A stretch of 64,000 bases of DNA from Pseudomonas peradeniyensis (GTDB lineage: Bacteria; Pseudomonadota; Gammaproteobacteria; Pseudomonadales; Pseudomonadaceae): NCBI RefSeq assembly GCF_014268935.2, contig NZ_JABWRJ020000001.1:868001-932000 (forward strand), given 5' to 3'. A program made the translations under genes and the position numbers. Below the pieces are notes generated by a model. That model made no database searches and had not been told where the DNA came from. It saw only the letters and a list, made by a program, of their open reading frames with translations. Of this stretch, positions 45,523 through 57,042 are shown in pieces; position 1 is the first letter of the stretch; each line of letters begins with the position of its first letter.

Positions 45523-46431
45523 ATGGATGCCAAGGTGGTGGTGGTCGGCAGCCTCAACATGGACCTGGTGGCCCGCGCCCAGCGCCTGCCCCGGGGCGGC
45601 GAGACGCTGACCGGCGACAGTTTCTTCACCGCGCCCGGCGGCAAGGGCGCCAACCAGGCCGTGGCCGTGGCCCGGCTGGGCGCCAGCGTGGCGATGGTCG
45701 GCAACGTCGGTGACGATGCCTATGGCCAGCAGCTGCGTCAGGCGCTGAAGCGCGAGGGCGTCGATTGCCAGGGTGTGAGCCTGTGCGAGGGCGTGTCCAG
45801 CGGCGTGGCGCTGATCGTGGTGGATGCCGCCAGCCAGAACGCCATCGTCGTCATTCCCGGTGGCAACGGCCTGCTCGGGCCCGAGTCGGTGAGCCGCTTC
45901 GACCACCTGCTGCAGGAGGCCGAGGTGATCATCTGCCAGCTTGAGGTGCCCACGGCCACGGTGGCCTGGACCCTGGCCCGTGGCCGCGAGCTGGGCAAGA
46001 CCGTGATCCTCAACCCGGCGCCGGCCAGCGGACCGTTGCCGGCGGAGTGGTACGCCTATATCGACTACCTGATCCCCAACGAGAGCGAGGCCGAGGCCCT
46101 GGCCGGGGTGCAGGTCGACGACCAGGACAGCGCCCGTCGGGCGGCCGAACGCCTGCGTCAGCTCGGCGCGGGCAAGGTGATCGTCACCCTGGGCGGTGAT
46201 GGCGCGTTGCTGGTCGATGCCGCCGGTAGCCGGCATTTCCCGGCGCCCCAAGTGCAAGCGGTGGACACCACGGCGGCCGGCGACACCTTCGTCGGTGGCT
46301 TCGCCGCCGGCCTGGCACGCGGCCTGCCCGAGGACGAGGCGATCGGCTTCGGCCAGCGCGCCGCCGCGTTGTCGGTGACCCGAGTCGGCGCGCAGCCGTC
46401 GATCCCTTACCTGAAGGAGCTGGCGCCATGA
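45523..46431 (+). CDS. rbsK: ribokinase
   Basis: 302 residues, PfkB fold: [36 protein letters not shown], and the C-terminal ATP and catalytic motif [14 protein letters not shown] with the base Asp. Phosphorylates D-ribose to ribose 5-phosphate for the pentose pathway. Preceded by AAGGAATACCC. Confidence 0.95.
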   Translation: MDAKVVVVGSLNMDLVARAQRLPRGGETLTGDSFFTAPGGKGANQAVAVARLGASVAMVGNVGDDAYGQQLRQALKREGVDCQGVSLCEGVSSGVALIVVDAASQNAIVVIPGGNGLLGPESVSRFDHLLQEAEVIICQLEVPTATVAWTLARGRELGKTVILNPAPASGPLPAEWYAYIDYLIPNESEAEALAGVQVDDQDSARRAAERLRQLGAGKVIVTLGGDGALLVDAAGSRHFPAPQVQAVDTTAAGDTFVGGFAAGLARGLPEDEAIGFGQRAAALSVTRVGAQPSIPYLKELAP

Positions 46432-46832
46432 AGAAGACGCCGCTGTTGAACATCGCCCTGTCGCGGACCATCGCCGGGCTGGGTCATGGCGACATCCTGG
46501 TGATCGGTGATGCCGGCCTGCCGGTGCCGCCGGGCGTGGAGCTGATCGACCTGGCGCTGACGCCGGGCATCCCGGATTTCGCCAGCGTGCTGCGCGTGGT
46601 GCTGAGCGAGATGCAGGTCGAGCGCCATGTGCTGGCCGAGGAGGTGTTCCAGGCTTTGCCGCCAGGGTTGGCCGAGGTCGAGCGGCTGCATGCCGGCGGC
46701 GAACTGGGCCAGCGCCAGGTGCTGAGCCATGTCGATTTCAAGACCCTGTGTCGCCAGGCCCGGGCCGTGGTGCGTACGGGGGAGTGCAAGCCCTACAGCA
46801 ATATTGCCCTGGTGGCTGGCGTTACCTTTTAG
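46428..46832 (+). CDS. rbsD: D-ribose pyranase
   Basis: 134 residues, standard length. [22 protein letters not shown] carries the catalytic His; the C-terminus has [20 protein letters not shown]. Converts beta-pyranose to furanose ribose, the form RbsK uses. The start overlaps the rbsK stop by 4 bases. Confidence 0.95.
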   Translation: MKKTPLLNIALSRTIAGLGHGDILVIGDAGLPVPPGVELIDLALTPGIPDFASVLRVVLSEMQVERHVLAEEVFQALPPGLAEVERLHAGGELGQRQVLSHVDFKTLCRQARAVVRTGECKPYSNIALVAGVTF

Positions 46833-46857
46833 ACCGAATGCGAGGGCTTTGCCCTCG

Positions 46858-46930
46858 ATCGCGGGTCAAGCCCGCTCCCACGCCAGAACACTTATGCGGT
46901 GCTGGCGTGGGAGCAGGCTTGCCCCGCGAT
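46858..46930. repeat. REP palindrome pair
   Basis: atcgcgggtcaagcccgctc and inverted gagcaggcttgccccgcgat between rbsD and the nucleoside hydrolase gene; preceded by a small hairpin cgagggctttgccctcg. May damp read-through. Confidence 0.8.
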
Positions 46931-46983
46931 AGGCCGCAGAGCGGTCACCCTTGAATCCATCCCCTAGCAACAAGGAGTGCTGA

Positions 46984-47994
46984 ATGTCCCTCAAATCCCT
47001 GCTCCAAGGAGCCGTCCTCATGTCCGCGCTAGCCGCCACCGCCGTCATGGCCGCGCCCCGCGACCTGATCATCGACACCGACCCCGGCGCCGACGACGTG
47101 GTAGCCCTGCTGCTGGCCATGGCCTCGCCCGAGGAACTTAAAATCCGCGCCATCACCACCGTGGCCGGCAACGTGCGCCTGGAAAAGACCTCGCGCAACG
47201 CCCGCCTGGCCCGTGAATGGGCAGGCCGCGAAGAAATCCCGGTATATGCCGGGGCAGGGCGGCCGATGGTGCGCACGCCGATCTACGCCGCCAACGTCCA
47301 CGGCGAGGAAGGCCTGACCGGCGTCAAGGTCCACGAGCCGAAAAAGCCCCTGGCCAACGGCAATGCCGTGCAGTACCTGATCGACACCCTGGGCGCCGCC
47401 GAGCCCCACAGCATCACCGTGGCCATGCTCGGCCCACAGACCAACCTGGCCCTGGCGCTGATCCAGAAGCCCGAGATCGTCAACGGCATCAAGGAAGTGG
47501 TGGTGATGGGCGGCGCCCACTTCAACGGCGGCAACATCACCCCGGCCGCTGAGTTCAACCTGTTCGCCGACCCGCACGCCGCCGAAGTGGTGCTGGCCAG
47601 CGGCGTCAAGCTGACCTACCTGCCGCTGGACGTCACCCACAAGGTGCTCACCAGCGACGCCCGCCTCAAGCAACTGGCGGCGGTGAACAACAATGCCAGC
47701 AAGCTGGTGGTGGACATCCTCAACGCCTACATCAAGTTCGACATGGACAACTACGGCATGCCCGGCGGCCCGGTGCACGACGCCAGCGTCATCGCCTACC
47801 TGCTCAAGCCCGAGCTGTTCAAGGGCCGCCAGGTACACATGGTGGTCGACAGCCGTGAAGGCCCGACCTTCGGCCAGACCATCGCCGACTGGTACGGCGT
47901 GCTCAAGCAGCCGGCCAACGTGATGTGGATCGAGGAGGGCGATGCCCAGGGCTTCTTCGACCTGCTCAGCGCCCGCCTGGCGCGATTGAAATAG
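46984..47994 (+). CDS. exported nucleoside hydrolase
   Basis: 336 residues with signal peptide (SALAATAVMAAPRD), unlike the cytoplasmic Rih enzymes. The metal-site motif DLIIDTDPGADDVVALLLAM and GGAHFNGGNITPAAEFNLFA are the IU-nucleoside hydrolase landmarks; the C-terminal VHDASVIAYLL fits the active-site His-Asp. Splits nucleosides into ribose and base in the periplasm. With the ribose importer upstream, this makes a scavenging module. Ribosome site AAGGAGTGCTGA. Confidence 0.9.
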   Translation: MSLKSLLQGAVLMSALAATAVMAAPRDLIIDTDPGADDVVALLLAMASPEELKIRAITTVAGNVRLEKTSRNARLAREWAGREEIPVYAGAGRPMVRTPIYAANVHGEEGLTGVKVHEPKKPLANGNAVQYLIDTLGAAEPHSITVAMLGPQTNLALALIQKPEIVNGIKEVVVMGGAHFNGGNITPAAEFNLFADPHAAEVVLASGVKLTYLPLDVTHKVLTSDARLKQLAAVNNNASKLVVDILNAYIKFDMDNYGMPGGPVHDASVIAYLLKPELFKGRQVHMVVDSREGPTFGQTIADWYGVLKQPANVMWIEEGDAQGFFDLLSARLARLK

Positions 47995-48178
47995 CCTCGT
48001 GCGGCGCGTGGCGCTCGAGCACCTGCTCGATGAAGCTGCGCGCCGCGTCACCACCGCGGTCGCGCACCAGCAGGTCGACGGCGATCAGCATCAGTTCTTC
48101 GGGCGTGCTCGGACTGTAGGCGCTCTGGCCCTCGTCCCACTTGACCTTGATATCGGCGTCGATGCTGTGGCTGCTCAT
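47966..48178 (-). CDS. small hypothetical protein
   Basis: 70 residues, started at MSSHSIDADIKVKWDEGQ. Looks like a soluble helical protein (PEELMLIAVDLLVRDRGGDA, then RSFIEQVLERH). It overlaps the 3' end of the nucleoside hydrolase by 29 bases on the opposite strand. Codon use fits a real gene. Function unknown. Confidence 0.65.
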   Translation of the reverse strand: MSSHSIDADIKVKWDEGQSAYSPSTPEELMLIAVDLLVRDRGGDAARSFIEQVLERHAPHEAISIAPGGR

Positions 48179-48466
48179 GGGGCGGTTCTCGCTGGGGCCT
48201 GGGTGAAAGGTCGAATACCGCGTCCTGGCGTTCGAAGGGGAGGCATTTTGCACTCCGCTTCTTGCAGTAAATCATGCCTTTGCGTGACGGGACCTGCGAC
48301 TTAAGCATAAGGGGCGCGGTTGGCCGAACCGACGGTTCGGTGCAAAATCCGGTCACGATTGCCTTTCGCGTCAAGTGGCCGAGTCAGGCAGAATCGTGCG
48401 GTTGTGCAACAAATGCCTGGAGGAATTGTCGCATCAGGCAGTTCCCGGATTTATTTAGGAGGATTC

Positions 48467-48787
48467 ATGTTCCGTACCCGCGCTTCCCTGGCGACCTTGC
48501 TGGTGGCTTCCGTTCTGGCAGGTTGCAGCACCGGTGGCTCCTCGGGCGGCAGCAGTGCCCAGGCCACCCCGGCCGGCAATGACGGCCGCTGCGAAGCCAG
48601 TGGCGCCGACTTCACCATCGGCAAGCTGGCCTCGCCAGAGCTGCTGGAGCAGGCGCGCAAGGCCAGTGGCTCGCAGATGGCGCGCATCCTCAAGCCTCAC
48701 GACATGATCACCCTGGAATACCGTTCCGAGCGGCTGAACCTGAATGTCGACGACAAGGGTGTGGTTACCCGCGTCAACTGCGGCTGA
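48467..48787 (+). CDS. lipoprotein, I78-type peptidase inhibitor family
   Basis: 106 residues. Lipobox LAGC after TLLVASV, then a Gly/Ser linker and a compact domain: CEASGADFTIGKLASPELLE, RILKPHDMITLEYRSERLNL and DDKGVVTRVNCG, the pattern of the I78 (elastase inhibitor-like) family with its two Cys. Probably protects the envelope against own or foreign proteases. Ribosome site GGAGGATTC. Confidence 0.82.
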   Translation: MFRTRASLATLLVASVLAGCSTGGSSGGSSAQATPAGNDGRCEASGADFTIGKLASPELLEQARKASGSQMARILKPHDMITLEYRSERLNLNVDDKGVVTRVNCG

Positions 48788-48843
48788 CCTCCCGGCGCTG
48801 TCCGCTCTAATTGGCTCACCAGAACGTTTCGGCTTAACGGGGC

Positions 48844-48924
48844 AGCGTGGGAGCGGGCTTGCCCCGCGATCACCGGCGAGCCGGTGCCATACACCGGATC
48901 GCGGGGCAAGCCCGCTCCCACGCT
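48844..48924. repeat. REP palindrome pair
   Basis: gcgtgggagcgggcttgccc and inverted gggcaagcccgctcccacgc with a spacer containing a small caccggcgagccggtg hairpin. In the 276-base gap before the cold-shock gene; no gene seen. Confidence 0.85.
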
Positions 48925-49017
48925 GGTGATGTTACGAAGCAGCTCCTGGCATACGTGCTCGCAGGGTGACTTCCTGCGTCATCCTGATAGCCCAAGGCGC
49001 ACTGCAGCGCAGCCAAT

Positions 49018-49048
49018 AAAAAACCCGCCACAAGTGGCGGGTTTTTTT
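49018..49048. terminator. bidirectional terminator after cold-shock gene
   Basis: CCCGCCAC-AA-GTGGCGGG with A-run on the left and TTTTTTT on the right, so it works on both strands; the csp gene stops 16 bases away on the minus strand. Confidence 0.9.
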
Positions 49049-49063
49049 GCAGCTATCCGAAAA

Positions 49064-49276
49064 TTACTCCGGACGAACCTGCGCAGCCTGCATGCCCTTC
49101 TGGCCTTTTTCGGCTACGAAGGAAACAGTTTGGCCTTCTTTCAGGCTTTTGAAACCGTCGGTTTCGATAGCCTTGAAGTGTACGAACAGGTCGTCGCCGC
49201 CGCCTTGAGGAGTGATGAAGCCGAAGCCTTTCTCATCGTTGAACCACTTGACGGTGCCGGTTTGGCGATTGGACAT
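49064..49276 (-). CDS. cold-shock domain protein
   Basis: 70 residues from [12 protein letters not shown], the usual length, with both RNA-binding motifs: KGFGFITP and DLFVHF. OB-fold RNA chaperone. The start at 49297 would add MFLEIHP and is not favoured, since GGAGATTCACCCC precedes the chosen ATG. The 5' untranslated region is long (about 100 bases), as in cspA. Confidence 0.94.
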   Translation of the reverse strand: MSNRQTGTVKWFNDEKGFGFITPQGGGDDLFVHFKAIETDGFKSLKEGQTVSFVAEKGQKGMQAAQVRPE

Positions 49277-49439
49277 GGGGTGAATCTCCAGAAACATGAT
49301 TTTTTATCGGGGTGCAATGTCGCCGTGGCTTCAGTAGCACCGACGACACTATAGTCCATTTCTGCGTATCTAGCGCCTTTTACCTTCGCAGGATGTTGAT
49401 CCAGCGCAAAAGATGCGTGCAATGGCCAGTCAACCCTGC

Positions 49440-49745
49440 CTATTTTGCGGTGCAGGTGGCCCGTACTGCCTGCTGGGCCTTCTGCATCAGATTGGCGTCA
49501 ACGCCATCCTCCGCGGTGGTGAGGTCATTGATTTCCTTGTCGGTGAATTTCTCCTTGATCACTTTGGCGCCACATTCGCAGTGCTTCTTCGCCGTCGCCG
49601 CGTCCACGCCCTGGCCGCTTGCCACCTGTTGGCACTGAGCCATGTAGGGCGCCTCCTTGCCGGCGGGGAAATTGCCTGCGTTGGCAGCCAGCGGCAGCAG
49701 CAGGGCGCTTGCAGCGCAGGCAGCCAGAAGGGACTGAAGTCGCAT
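49440..49745 (-). CDS. small exported protein
   Basis: 101 residues from MRLQSLLAACAASALL with signal peptide cut near ANAGNF. Mature part has paired Cys (YMAQCQQVASG, HCECGAKVI, RATCTAK) and is helical. AAGGAGTGTTCGGTT precedes the ATG. Probably periplasmic with disulfides; function unknown. Confidence 0.75.
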   Translation of the reverse strand: MRLQSLLAACAASALLLPLAANAGNFPAGKEAPYMAQCQQVASGQGVDAATAKKHCECGAKVIKEKFTDKEINDLTTAEDGVDANLMQKAQQAVRATCTAK

Positions 49746-50038
49746 AACCGAACACTCCTTGGGTAAAGGTCTCATCAAGAGTAGGTTGCTTCAGAAGGTC
49801 TGATAGGAAATTTTCCGCACAAGTTCACCCCGGCGGCGTAATTTCCAAATATTTCTGCGACCCGGTGCAACCCGCGTGCTAGCATGCTCGGCTTGCGGCT
49901 CGCCACTGGCGGCCTGCAACTTTTACCTTCCAGTCACTCTGGTTCGACCCTGGCAGGCCGAAAGGTCTCTGCCACTGTGAGGCAGGCTTTCCCACGGGAA
50001 AGGCAGGGCGGATCTTGTACTGGCTCATCCCAACCCAC

Positions 50039-50059
50039 GTGACCTTTGGTAGGGGTCAC
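50039..50059 (+). promoter_or_regulatory. ThrRS operator: tRNA-Thr anticodon-arm mimic
   Basis: Stem GTGACCT / GGGTCAC (7 pairs, last one T-G) with a 7-base loop TTGGTAG. The loop has U33-like T followed by GGT then A, the anticodon (GGU) and neighbours of tRNA-Thr. It ends 4 bases before the AGGAGAGGAGG ribosome site of thrS. In E. coli ThrRS binds such an arm in its own leader and blocks translation. The rest of 49746-50078 has GC-rich hairpin material and no gene. Confidence 0.65.
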
Positions 50060-50078
50060 CACTAGGAGAGGAGGCGCC

Positions 50079-52001
50079 ATGCCCGTTATTACTCTTCCCG
50101 ATGGCAGTCAACGCACGTTCGACCAGCCGGTATCCGTAGCCGAAGTCGCCGCATCCATTGGTGCGGGCCTGGCCAAGGCCACCCTGGCCGGCAAGGTCGA
50201 CGGCAAGCTCGTCGATGCCTGCGACAAGATCGACCACGACGCCACCCTGCAGATCATCACCCCTAAAGATGAAGAGGGACTGGAGATCATCCGTCACTCG
50301 TGCGCCCACCTGATCGGCCACGCGGTGAAGCAGCTGTACCCGACCGCTCGCATGGTGATCGGCCCGGTGATCGACGAAGGCTTCTATTACGACATCGCCT
50401 ACGAGCGTCCCTTCACCCCGGACGACCTCGCCGCCATCGAAAAGCGCATGCAGCAGCTGATCGACACGGACTACGACGTCGTCAAGAAGATGACCCCGCG
50501 CGCCGAAGTCATCGACGTGTTCACCCAGCGTGGCGAAGACTACAAGCTGCGCCTGGTCGAGGACATGCCGGATGAACAGGCCATGGGCCTGTACTACCAC
50601 GAAGAATACGTCGACATGTGCCGCGGTCCGCACGTGCCGAACACCCGCTTCCTCAAAGCGTTCAAGCTGACCAAGCTGAGCGGCGCCTACTGGCGCGGCG
50701 ATGCCAAGAACGAGCAGCTGCAACGCGTGTACGGCACCGCCTGGGCCGACAAGAAGCAGCTGGCCGCCTACATCCAGCGCATCGAAGAAGCCGAGAAGCG
50801 CGACCACCGCAAGATCGGCAAGCAGCTCGACCTGTTCCACCTGCAGGAAGAAGCGCCGGGCATGGTGTTCTGGCACGCCAACGGCTGGACCGTGTACCAG
50901 GTGCTCGAGCAATACATGCGTCAGGTCCAGCGTGAAAACGGCTACCAGGAGATCAAGACCCCGCAGGTCGTCGATCGCATCCTCTGGGAGCGTTCCGGCC
51001 ACTGGTCCAACTACGCCGAGAACATGTTCACCACTTCGTCGGAAAACCGCGACTACGCGGTAAAACCGATGAACTGCCCGTGCCACGTGCAGGTGTTCAA
51101 CCAGGGCCTCAAATCCTACCGCGACCTGCCACTGCGCCTGGCCGAGTTCGGTGCCTGCCACCGTAACGAGCCGTCCGGCGCCCTGCACGGCATCATGCGC
51201 GTGCGTGGCTTTGTACAAGACGACGCGCACATCTTCTGCACCGAAGATCAGGTGAAGAAAGAAGCCGCCGACTTCATCAAGCTCACCCTGGACGTGTACA
51301 AGGACTTCGGTTTCACCGACGTCGCCATGAAGCTCTCGACCCGTCCCGCCAAGCGCGTGGGCTCCGAAGAGCTGTGGGACCGCGCCGAAGGCGCGCTGGC
51401 CGACGCCCTCAACGAGTCGGGCCTGGAGTGGGAATACCAGCCGGGCGAGGGCGCGTTCTACGGTCCGAAGATCGAGTTCACCCTGCGCGACTGCCTCGGC
51501 CGTAACTGGCAGTGCGGCACCCTGCAGTACGACCCGAACCTGCCCGAGCGCCTGGACGCCAGCTACATCGCCGAAGACAACAGCCGCGTGCGCCCGGTGA
51601 TGCTGCACCGCGCCATCCTCGGCTCGTTCGAGCGCTTCATCGGCATGCTCATCGAGCACTACGCCGGCGTGTTCCCGGCCTGGCTCGCGCCGACCCAAGC
51701 CGTGATCATGAACATCACCGACAAGCAGGCCGACTTTGCCCTCGAGGTGGAAAAAGCCCTGAACGGTAGCGGATTCCGTGCCAAGTCGGACTTGAGAAAT
51801 GAGAAGATCGGCTTTAAAATCCGCGAGCATACGTTGCTGCGGGTCCCTTATCTTTTGGTTATAGGGGATCGCGAAGTCGAAACGCAAACCGTCGCTGTGC
51901 GCACCCGCGAAGGCGCTGACCTGGGCTCGATGCCCGTCGCGCAGTTCGCTGAGCTGCTGTCGCAAGCGGTTTCCCGGCGTGGTCGCCAAGAATCGGAGTA
52001 A
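50079..52001 (+). CDS. thrS: threonyl-tRNA synthetase
   Basis: 640 residues from [11 protein letters not shown], behind a long AGGAGAGGAGG site; the longer frame passes through the operator. TGS domain, editing domain with [16 protein letters not shown], class II catalytic domain ([12 protein letters not shown] motif and [20 protein letters not shown]), and C-terminal anticodon domain ([17 protein letters not shown]). The zinc Cys-His-His set is in place. First gene of the translation operon. Confidence 0.97.
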   Translation: MPVITLPDGSQRTFDQPVSVAEVAASIGAGLAKATLAGKVDGKLVDACDKIDHDATLQIITPKDEEGLEIIRHSCAHLIGHAVKQLYPTARMVIGPVIDEGFYYDIAYERPFTPDDLAAIEKRMQQLIDTDYDVVKKMTPRAEVIDVFTQRGEDYKLRLVEDMPDEQAMGLYYHEEYVDMCRGPHVPNTRFLKAFKLTKLSGAYWRGDAKNEQLQRVYGTAWADKKQLAAYIQRIEEAEKRDHRKIGKQLDLFHLQEEAPGMVFWHANGWTVYQVLEQYMRQVQRENGYQEIKTPQVVDRILWERSGHWSNYAENMFTTSSENRDYAVKPMNCPCHVQVFNQGLKSYRDLPLRLAEFGACHRNEPSGALHGIMRVRGFVQDDAHIFCTEDQVKKEAADFIKLTLDVYKDFGFTDVAMKLSTRPAKRVGSEELWDRAEGALADALNESGLEWEYQPGEGAFYGPKIEFTLRDCLGRNWQCGTLQYDPNLPERLDASYIAEDNSRVRPVMLHRAILGSFERFIGMLIEHYAGVFPAWLAPTQAVIMNITDKQADFALEVEKALNGSGFRAKSDLRNEKIGFKIREHTLLRVPYLLVIGDREVETQTVAVRTREGADLGSMPVAQFAELLSQAVSRRGRQESE

Positions 52002-52006
52002 TGACT

Positions 52007-52552
52007 ATTAAGCGTGAAATGAGAAACGATAAACGAACTGCACCGAAAGCCCCGATCAACGAGAATATCTCGGCACGCGAGGTTCGGTTAATTGGTGCTG
52101 ACGGCGAGCAGATTGGCATCGTCTCGATTGATGAAGCGCTGCGTATCGCTGATGAAGCGAAGCTGGATCTGGTGGAAATCTCTGCAGACGCGGTACCGCC
52201 CGTCTGCAAGGTGATGGACTACGGCAAGCACCTCTTCGAGAAGAAGAAGCAGGCCAACGAAGCCAAGAAGAACCAGAAGCAGATCCAGATCAAAGAAATC
52301 AAGTTTCGTCCAGGGACGGAAGAAGGGGATTACCAGGTAAAACTACGCAACCTGGTACGTTTCCTTAGCGATGGGGACAAGGCCAAGATCTCTCTGAGAT
52401 TCCGCGGCCGTGAGATGGCCCACCAGGAGCTGGGCATGGAGCTGTTGAAGCGGGTCGAAACCGACCTCGCCGAATACGGCACCGTTGAGCAGCATCCGAA
52501 GATGGAAGGACGCCAGCTTATGATGGTCATCGCCCCCAAAAAGAAGAAGTAA
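52007..52552 (+). CDS. infC: translation initiation factor IF-3, probable ATT start
   Basis: 181 residues if translation starts at ATT 52007 ([20 protein letters not shown]). GGAG at 51995-51998 is 8 bases before this ATT but only 2 before the ATG at 52001, which overlaps the thrS stop. A non-standard ATT start is the well-known device for IF-3 autoregulation in enterobacteria. N domain [20 protein letters not shown], linker [15 protein letters not shown] domain [16 protein letters not shown] and [16 protein letters not shown]. Binds the 30S subunit and checks start codons. Confidence 0.93.
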   Translation: MKREMRNDKRTAPKAPINENISAREVRLIGADGEQIGIVSIDEALRIADEAKLDLVEISADAVPPVCKVMDYGKHLFEKKKQANEAKKNQKQIQIKEIKFRPGTEEGDYQVKLRNLVRFLSDGDKAKISLRFRGREMAHQELGMELLKRVETDLAEYGTVEQHPKMEGRQLMMVIAPKKKK

Positions 52553-52615
52553 TCTCCCGGGCACGGCAGGCCTGATGATTATTGTGTAATTTTTATTCGA
52601 ATGCGGAGTTCCAAC

Positions 52616-52810
52616 ATGCCAAAGATGAAAACCAAGAGCGGTGCTGCGAAGCGCTTCCTGAAGACGGCTTCCGGCTTCAAGCACAAGCACGCTTTCAAGA
52701 GCCACATCCTGACCAAAATGTCGACCAAGCGTAAGCGTCAACTGCGCGGTGCCAGCCTGCTGCACCCGTCTGACGTGGCAAAAGTCGAGCGCATGCTGCG
52801 CGTTCGTTAA
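52616..52810 (+). CDS. rpmI: 50S ribosomal protein L35
   Basis: 64 residues: [20 protein letters not shown], very basic, [19 protein letters not shown] at the end. Starts 63 bases after infC; AT-rich leader with GGAGTTCC ribosome site. In other bacteria L20 represses this pair through the leader. Confidence 0.97.
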   Translation: MPKMKTKSGAAKRFLKTASGFKHKHAFKSHILTKMSTKRKRQLRGASLLHPSDVAKVERMLRVR

Positions 52811-52837
52811 TTCTGGTTAAGATAGAGGAAGTTACTC

Positions 52838-53194
52838 ATGGCTCGTGTTAAGCGCGGCGTTATCGCTCGTAAGCGTCACAAAAAAATTCTGAAACTGGCT
52901 AAAGGTTACTACGGTGCACGTTCGCGCGTATTCCGTGTAGCCAAGCAAGCGGTCATCAAGGCAGGCCAATACGCCTACCGCGACCGTCGCCAGAAGAAGC
53001 GTCAGTTCCGCGCACTGTGGATCGCTCGTATCAACGCCGGTGCCCGCACCAACGGTCTGTCGTACAGCCGTCTGATTGCTGGCCTGAAAAAGGCGTCGAT
53101 CGAAATCGACCGTAAGGTTCTGGCCGATCTGGCAGTGAACGAAAAAGCGGCGTTTGCTGCGATTGTCGAGAAGGCTAAAGCCGTACTGGCTTAA
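52838..53194 (+). CDS. rplT: 50S ribosomal protein L20
   Basis: 118 residues: [40 protein letters not shown], and the globular end [15 protein letters not shown]. Assembly protein of the large subunit and, in E. coli and Bacillus, translational repressor of rpmI-rplT. Confidence 0.97.
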   Translation: MARVKRGVIARKRHKKILKLAKGYYGARSRVFRVAKQAVIKAGQYAYRDRRQKKRQFRALWIARINAGARTNGLSYSRLIAGLKKASIEIDRKVLADLAVNEKAAFAAIVEKAKAVLA

Positions 53195-53251
53195 GTACCC
53201 ACGACAATCATCCGGCGGCGCCTGCGCCGTCGGGTGTAAAACGTCATCGGA

Positions 53252-54322
<1,071 letters not shown>

Positions 54323-54353
54323 GCCCAATCGACGCAACTTTCAGGAGAACAGC

Positions 54354-56735
54354 ATGAAATTCAGTGAACAGTGGCTGCGCGGTTGGGTAAACCCGCAAGT
54401 CTCCCGTGACGAACTGGTCGCCCGCCTGTCCATGGCCGGCCTCGAAGTCGACAGCGTGACCCCCGCTGCCGGCCAGTTCAGCGGCATCGTGGTGGGCGAG
54501 ATCCTCACCACCGAACAACACCCGGACGCCGACAAACTGCGCGTGTGCCAGGTGAGCAACGGCGCAGAGACCTTCCAGGTGGTCTGCGGCGCCCCGAATG
54601 CCCGCCCAGGCATCAAGATCCCGTTCGCCATGATCGGCGCCGAACTGCCGGGCGACTTCAAGATCAAGAAGGCCAAGCTGCGCGGCGTCGAGTCGTTCGG
54701 CATGCTTTGCTCGGCTTCCGAGCTGCAGATCAGCGAAGAGAACGACGGCCTGCTGGAACTGGCGGCTGACGCCCCGGTTGGCGAAGACATTCGCAAGTAC
54801 CTGAACCTCGACGACGCCAGCATCGAGATCGGCCTGACCCCGAACCGCGGCGACTGCCTGTCCCTGGCCGGCCTGGCCCGTGACGTCAGCGCCCTGTACG
54901 ACGTGCCGGTCTCCCGCCCGGTGGTGCCGGCCGTACCGGCCGCCCACGACGAAGTGCGCCCGGTCGAAGTCAGCGCCCCGGCCGCTTGCCCACGCTACCT
55001 GGGCCGCGTCATCCGCAACGTCGACCTGAGCAAGCCGACCCCGCTGTGGATGGTCGAGCGCCTGCGCCGCAGCGACGTGCGCAGCATCGACGCCGCCGTC
55101 GACATCACCAACTACGTGATGCTCGAACTCGGCCAGCCGATGCACGCCTTCGACCTCGCCGAAATCAACGGCGGCATCCGCGTACGCATGGCCGAGGAGG
55201 GCGAGAAGCTCGTCCTGCTGGATGGCCAGGAAGTCGCCCTGCGCGCCGACACCCTGGTGATCGCCGACCACACCCGCGCCCTGGCCATTGCCGGCGTGAT
55301 GGGTGGCGAGCACAGCGGCGTCAACACCGAGAAGACCCGCGACCTGTTCCTCGAGAGCGCCTTCTTCGAGCCGATCTCCGTCGCCGGCAAGGCCCGTTCC
55401 TACGGCCTGCACACCGACGCCTCGCACCGCTACGAGCGCGGCGTGGATTCGCAACTGGCCCGTGAAGCCATGGAGCGCGCCACCGCCCTGATCCTCGAGA
55501 TCGTCGGCGGCGAAGCAGGCCCCGTAGTCGAGACCGTGAGCGAGCAGCACCTGCCGAACATCGCGCCGATCACCCTGCGCGCCGAACGCATCACTCAGAT
55601 GCTCGGCATGCAGATGGACGCCGCCCAGGTCGAGCAGCTGCTCAACGCCCTGGAGCTGAAAACCAGCGCAAACGGGGCAGGGGAGTGGACGGTCACCGTT
55701 CCAAGCCACCGCTTCGACGTCAGCCTGGAAGTCGACCTGATCGAAGAGCTGGCCCGCCTGTACGGCTACAACAACCTGCCGGTGCGCTACCCGCAGGCCC
55801 GCCTGGCCCCGCAAGCCCGCCCGGAAACCCGCGGCGAGCTGCCGAACCTGCGCCGCCTGCTGGTTGCCCGTGGCTACCAGGAAGCCATCACCTACAGCTT
55901 CATCGACCCGAAACTGTTCGAGCTGTTCACCCCAGGCGTCGAGCCGCTGCTGCTGGCCAACCCCATCTCCAGCGACATGGCCGCCATGCGCGCCTCGCTG
56001 TGGCCGGGCCTGGTCAAGGCGATGCAGCACAACCTCAACCGCCAGCAAGACCGCGTGCGCCTGTTCGAAAGCGGCCTGCGCTTCGTCGGCCAGCTCGGTG
56101 ACCTCAAGCAGCAGCCAATGATCGCCGGCGTCGTCACCGGCAGCCGCCAGCCAGAAGGCTGGGCGAACGGTCGCGACGGCATCGACTTCTTCGACGTCAA
56201 GGCCGATGTGGAAGCCCTGCTGGGATACTCGGGCGCCCTGAGCGACTTCAGCTTCGTCGCCGGCAAGCACCCAGCCCTGCACCCAGGCCAGACCGCCCGC
56301 ATCGAGCGCGACGGCAAGGAAGTCGGCTACCTCGGCGCCATCCACCCGGAGCTGGCCAAGACCCTCGGCCTCGACCGTCCGGTGTTCGTCTTCGAGCTGG
56401 TGCTCGGCGATGTAGTCGAAGGTCGCCTGCCGAAGTTCAGCGAGCTGTCCAAGTTCCCGGAAACCCGTCGTGACCTGGCCTTGATCGCAGGTCGTGATGT
56501 CGCTTCTAGCTCGGTGCTTGAAGTAATTCGTGACAATGCAGGCGAATGGCTCACAGACCTCAGGCTGTTTGACGTCTACCAGGGTAAAGGCATTGATCCT
56601 GATAGAAAAAGCCTGGCCGTCGGCTTGACCTGGCAACATCCATCGCGCACTCTTAACGACGATGAGGTGAATGAAACCCTGCAAACCATCCTCACCTCGC
56701 TTGAACAAAGGTTGAACACCACGTTAAGGAAATAA
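54354..56735 (+). CDS. pheT: phenylalanyl-tRNA synthetase beta subunit
   Basis: 793 residues from [12 protein letters not shown]-terminal tRNA-binding (EMAP-like) domain, B3/B4 editing domain, B5 with [16 protein letters not shown], a catalytic-like core and a C-terminal anticodon-binding domain ([18 protein letters not shown]). It starts 31 bases after pheS with AGGAGAACAGC. Confidence 0.97.
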   Translation: MKFSEQWLRGWVNPQVSRDELVARLSMAGLEVDSVTPAAGQFSGIVVGEILTTEQHPDADKLRVCQVSNGAETFQVVCGAPNARPGIKIPFAMIGAELPGDFKIKKAKLRGVESFGMLCSASELQISEENDGLLELAADAPVGEDIRKYLNLDDASIEIGLTPNRGDCLSLAGLARDVSALYDVPVSRPVVPAVPAAHDEVRPVEVSAPAACPRYLGRVIRNVDLSKPTPLWMVERLRRSDVRSIDAAVDITNYVMLELGQPMHAFDLAEINGGIRVRMAEEGEKLVLLDGQEVALRADTLVIADHTRALAIAGVMGGEHSGVNTEKTRDLFLESAFFEPISVAGKARSYGLHTDASHRYERGVDSQLAREAMERATALILEIVGGEAGPVVETVSEQHLPNIAPITLRAERITQMLGMQMDAAQVEQLLNALELKTSANGAGEWTVTVPSHRFDVSLEVDLIEELARLYGYNNLPVRYPQARLAPQARPETRGELPNLRRLLVARGYQEAITYSFIDPKLFELFTPGVEPLLLANPISSDMAAMRASLWPGLVKAMQHNLNRQQDRVRLFESGLRFVGQLGDLKQQPMIAGVVTGSRQPEGWANGRDGIDFFDVKADVEALLGYSGALSDFSFVAGKHPALHPGQTARIERDGKEVGYLGAIHPELAKTLGLDRPVFVFELVLGDVVEGRLPKFSELSKFPETRRDLALIAGRDVASSSVLEVIRDNAGEWLTDLRLFDVYQGKGIDPDRKSLAVGLTWQHPSRTLNDDEVNETLQTILTSLEQRLNTTLRK

Positions 56736-56739
56736 CGGC

Positions 56740-57042
56740 ATGGGTGCTCTGACGAAAGCTGAGATGGCCGAAAGGCTGTACGAGGAGCTGGGGCTTAACA
56801 AGCGTGAGGCCAAGGAGCTGGTCGAGCTGTTTTTCGAAGAAATTCGGCACGCGCTTGAAGACAACGAGCAGGTCAAGTTGTCCGGTTTCGGCAACTTCGA
56901 CCTTCGCGACAAACGCCAGCGGCCGGGCCGCAACCCTAAAACAGGGGAAGAGATCCCGATCACCGCGCGCCGCGTCGTCACCTTTCGTCCAGGGCAGAAG
57001 CTGAAAGCCCGGGTAGAGGCCTATGCTGGAACCAAGCCATAA
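56740..57042 (+). CDS. ihfA: integration host factor alpha subunit
   Basis: 100 residues: [20 protein letters not shown], dimer helices, then the DNA-bending arm [20 protein letters not shown] with the Pro that intercalates. Forms the IHF heterodimer, needed among other things for many sigma-54 promoters such as those in the sulfur locus. Four bases after pheT. Confidence 0.96.
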   Translation: MGALTKAEMAERLYEELGLNKREAKELVELFFEEIRHALEDNEQVKLSGFGNFDLRDKRQRPGRNPKTGEEIPITARRVVTFRPGQKLKARVEAYAGTKP

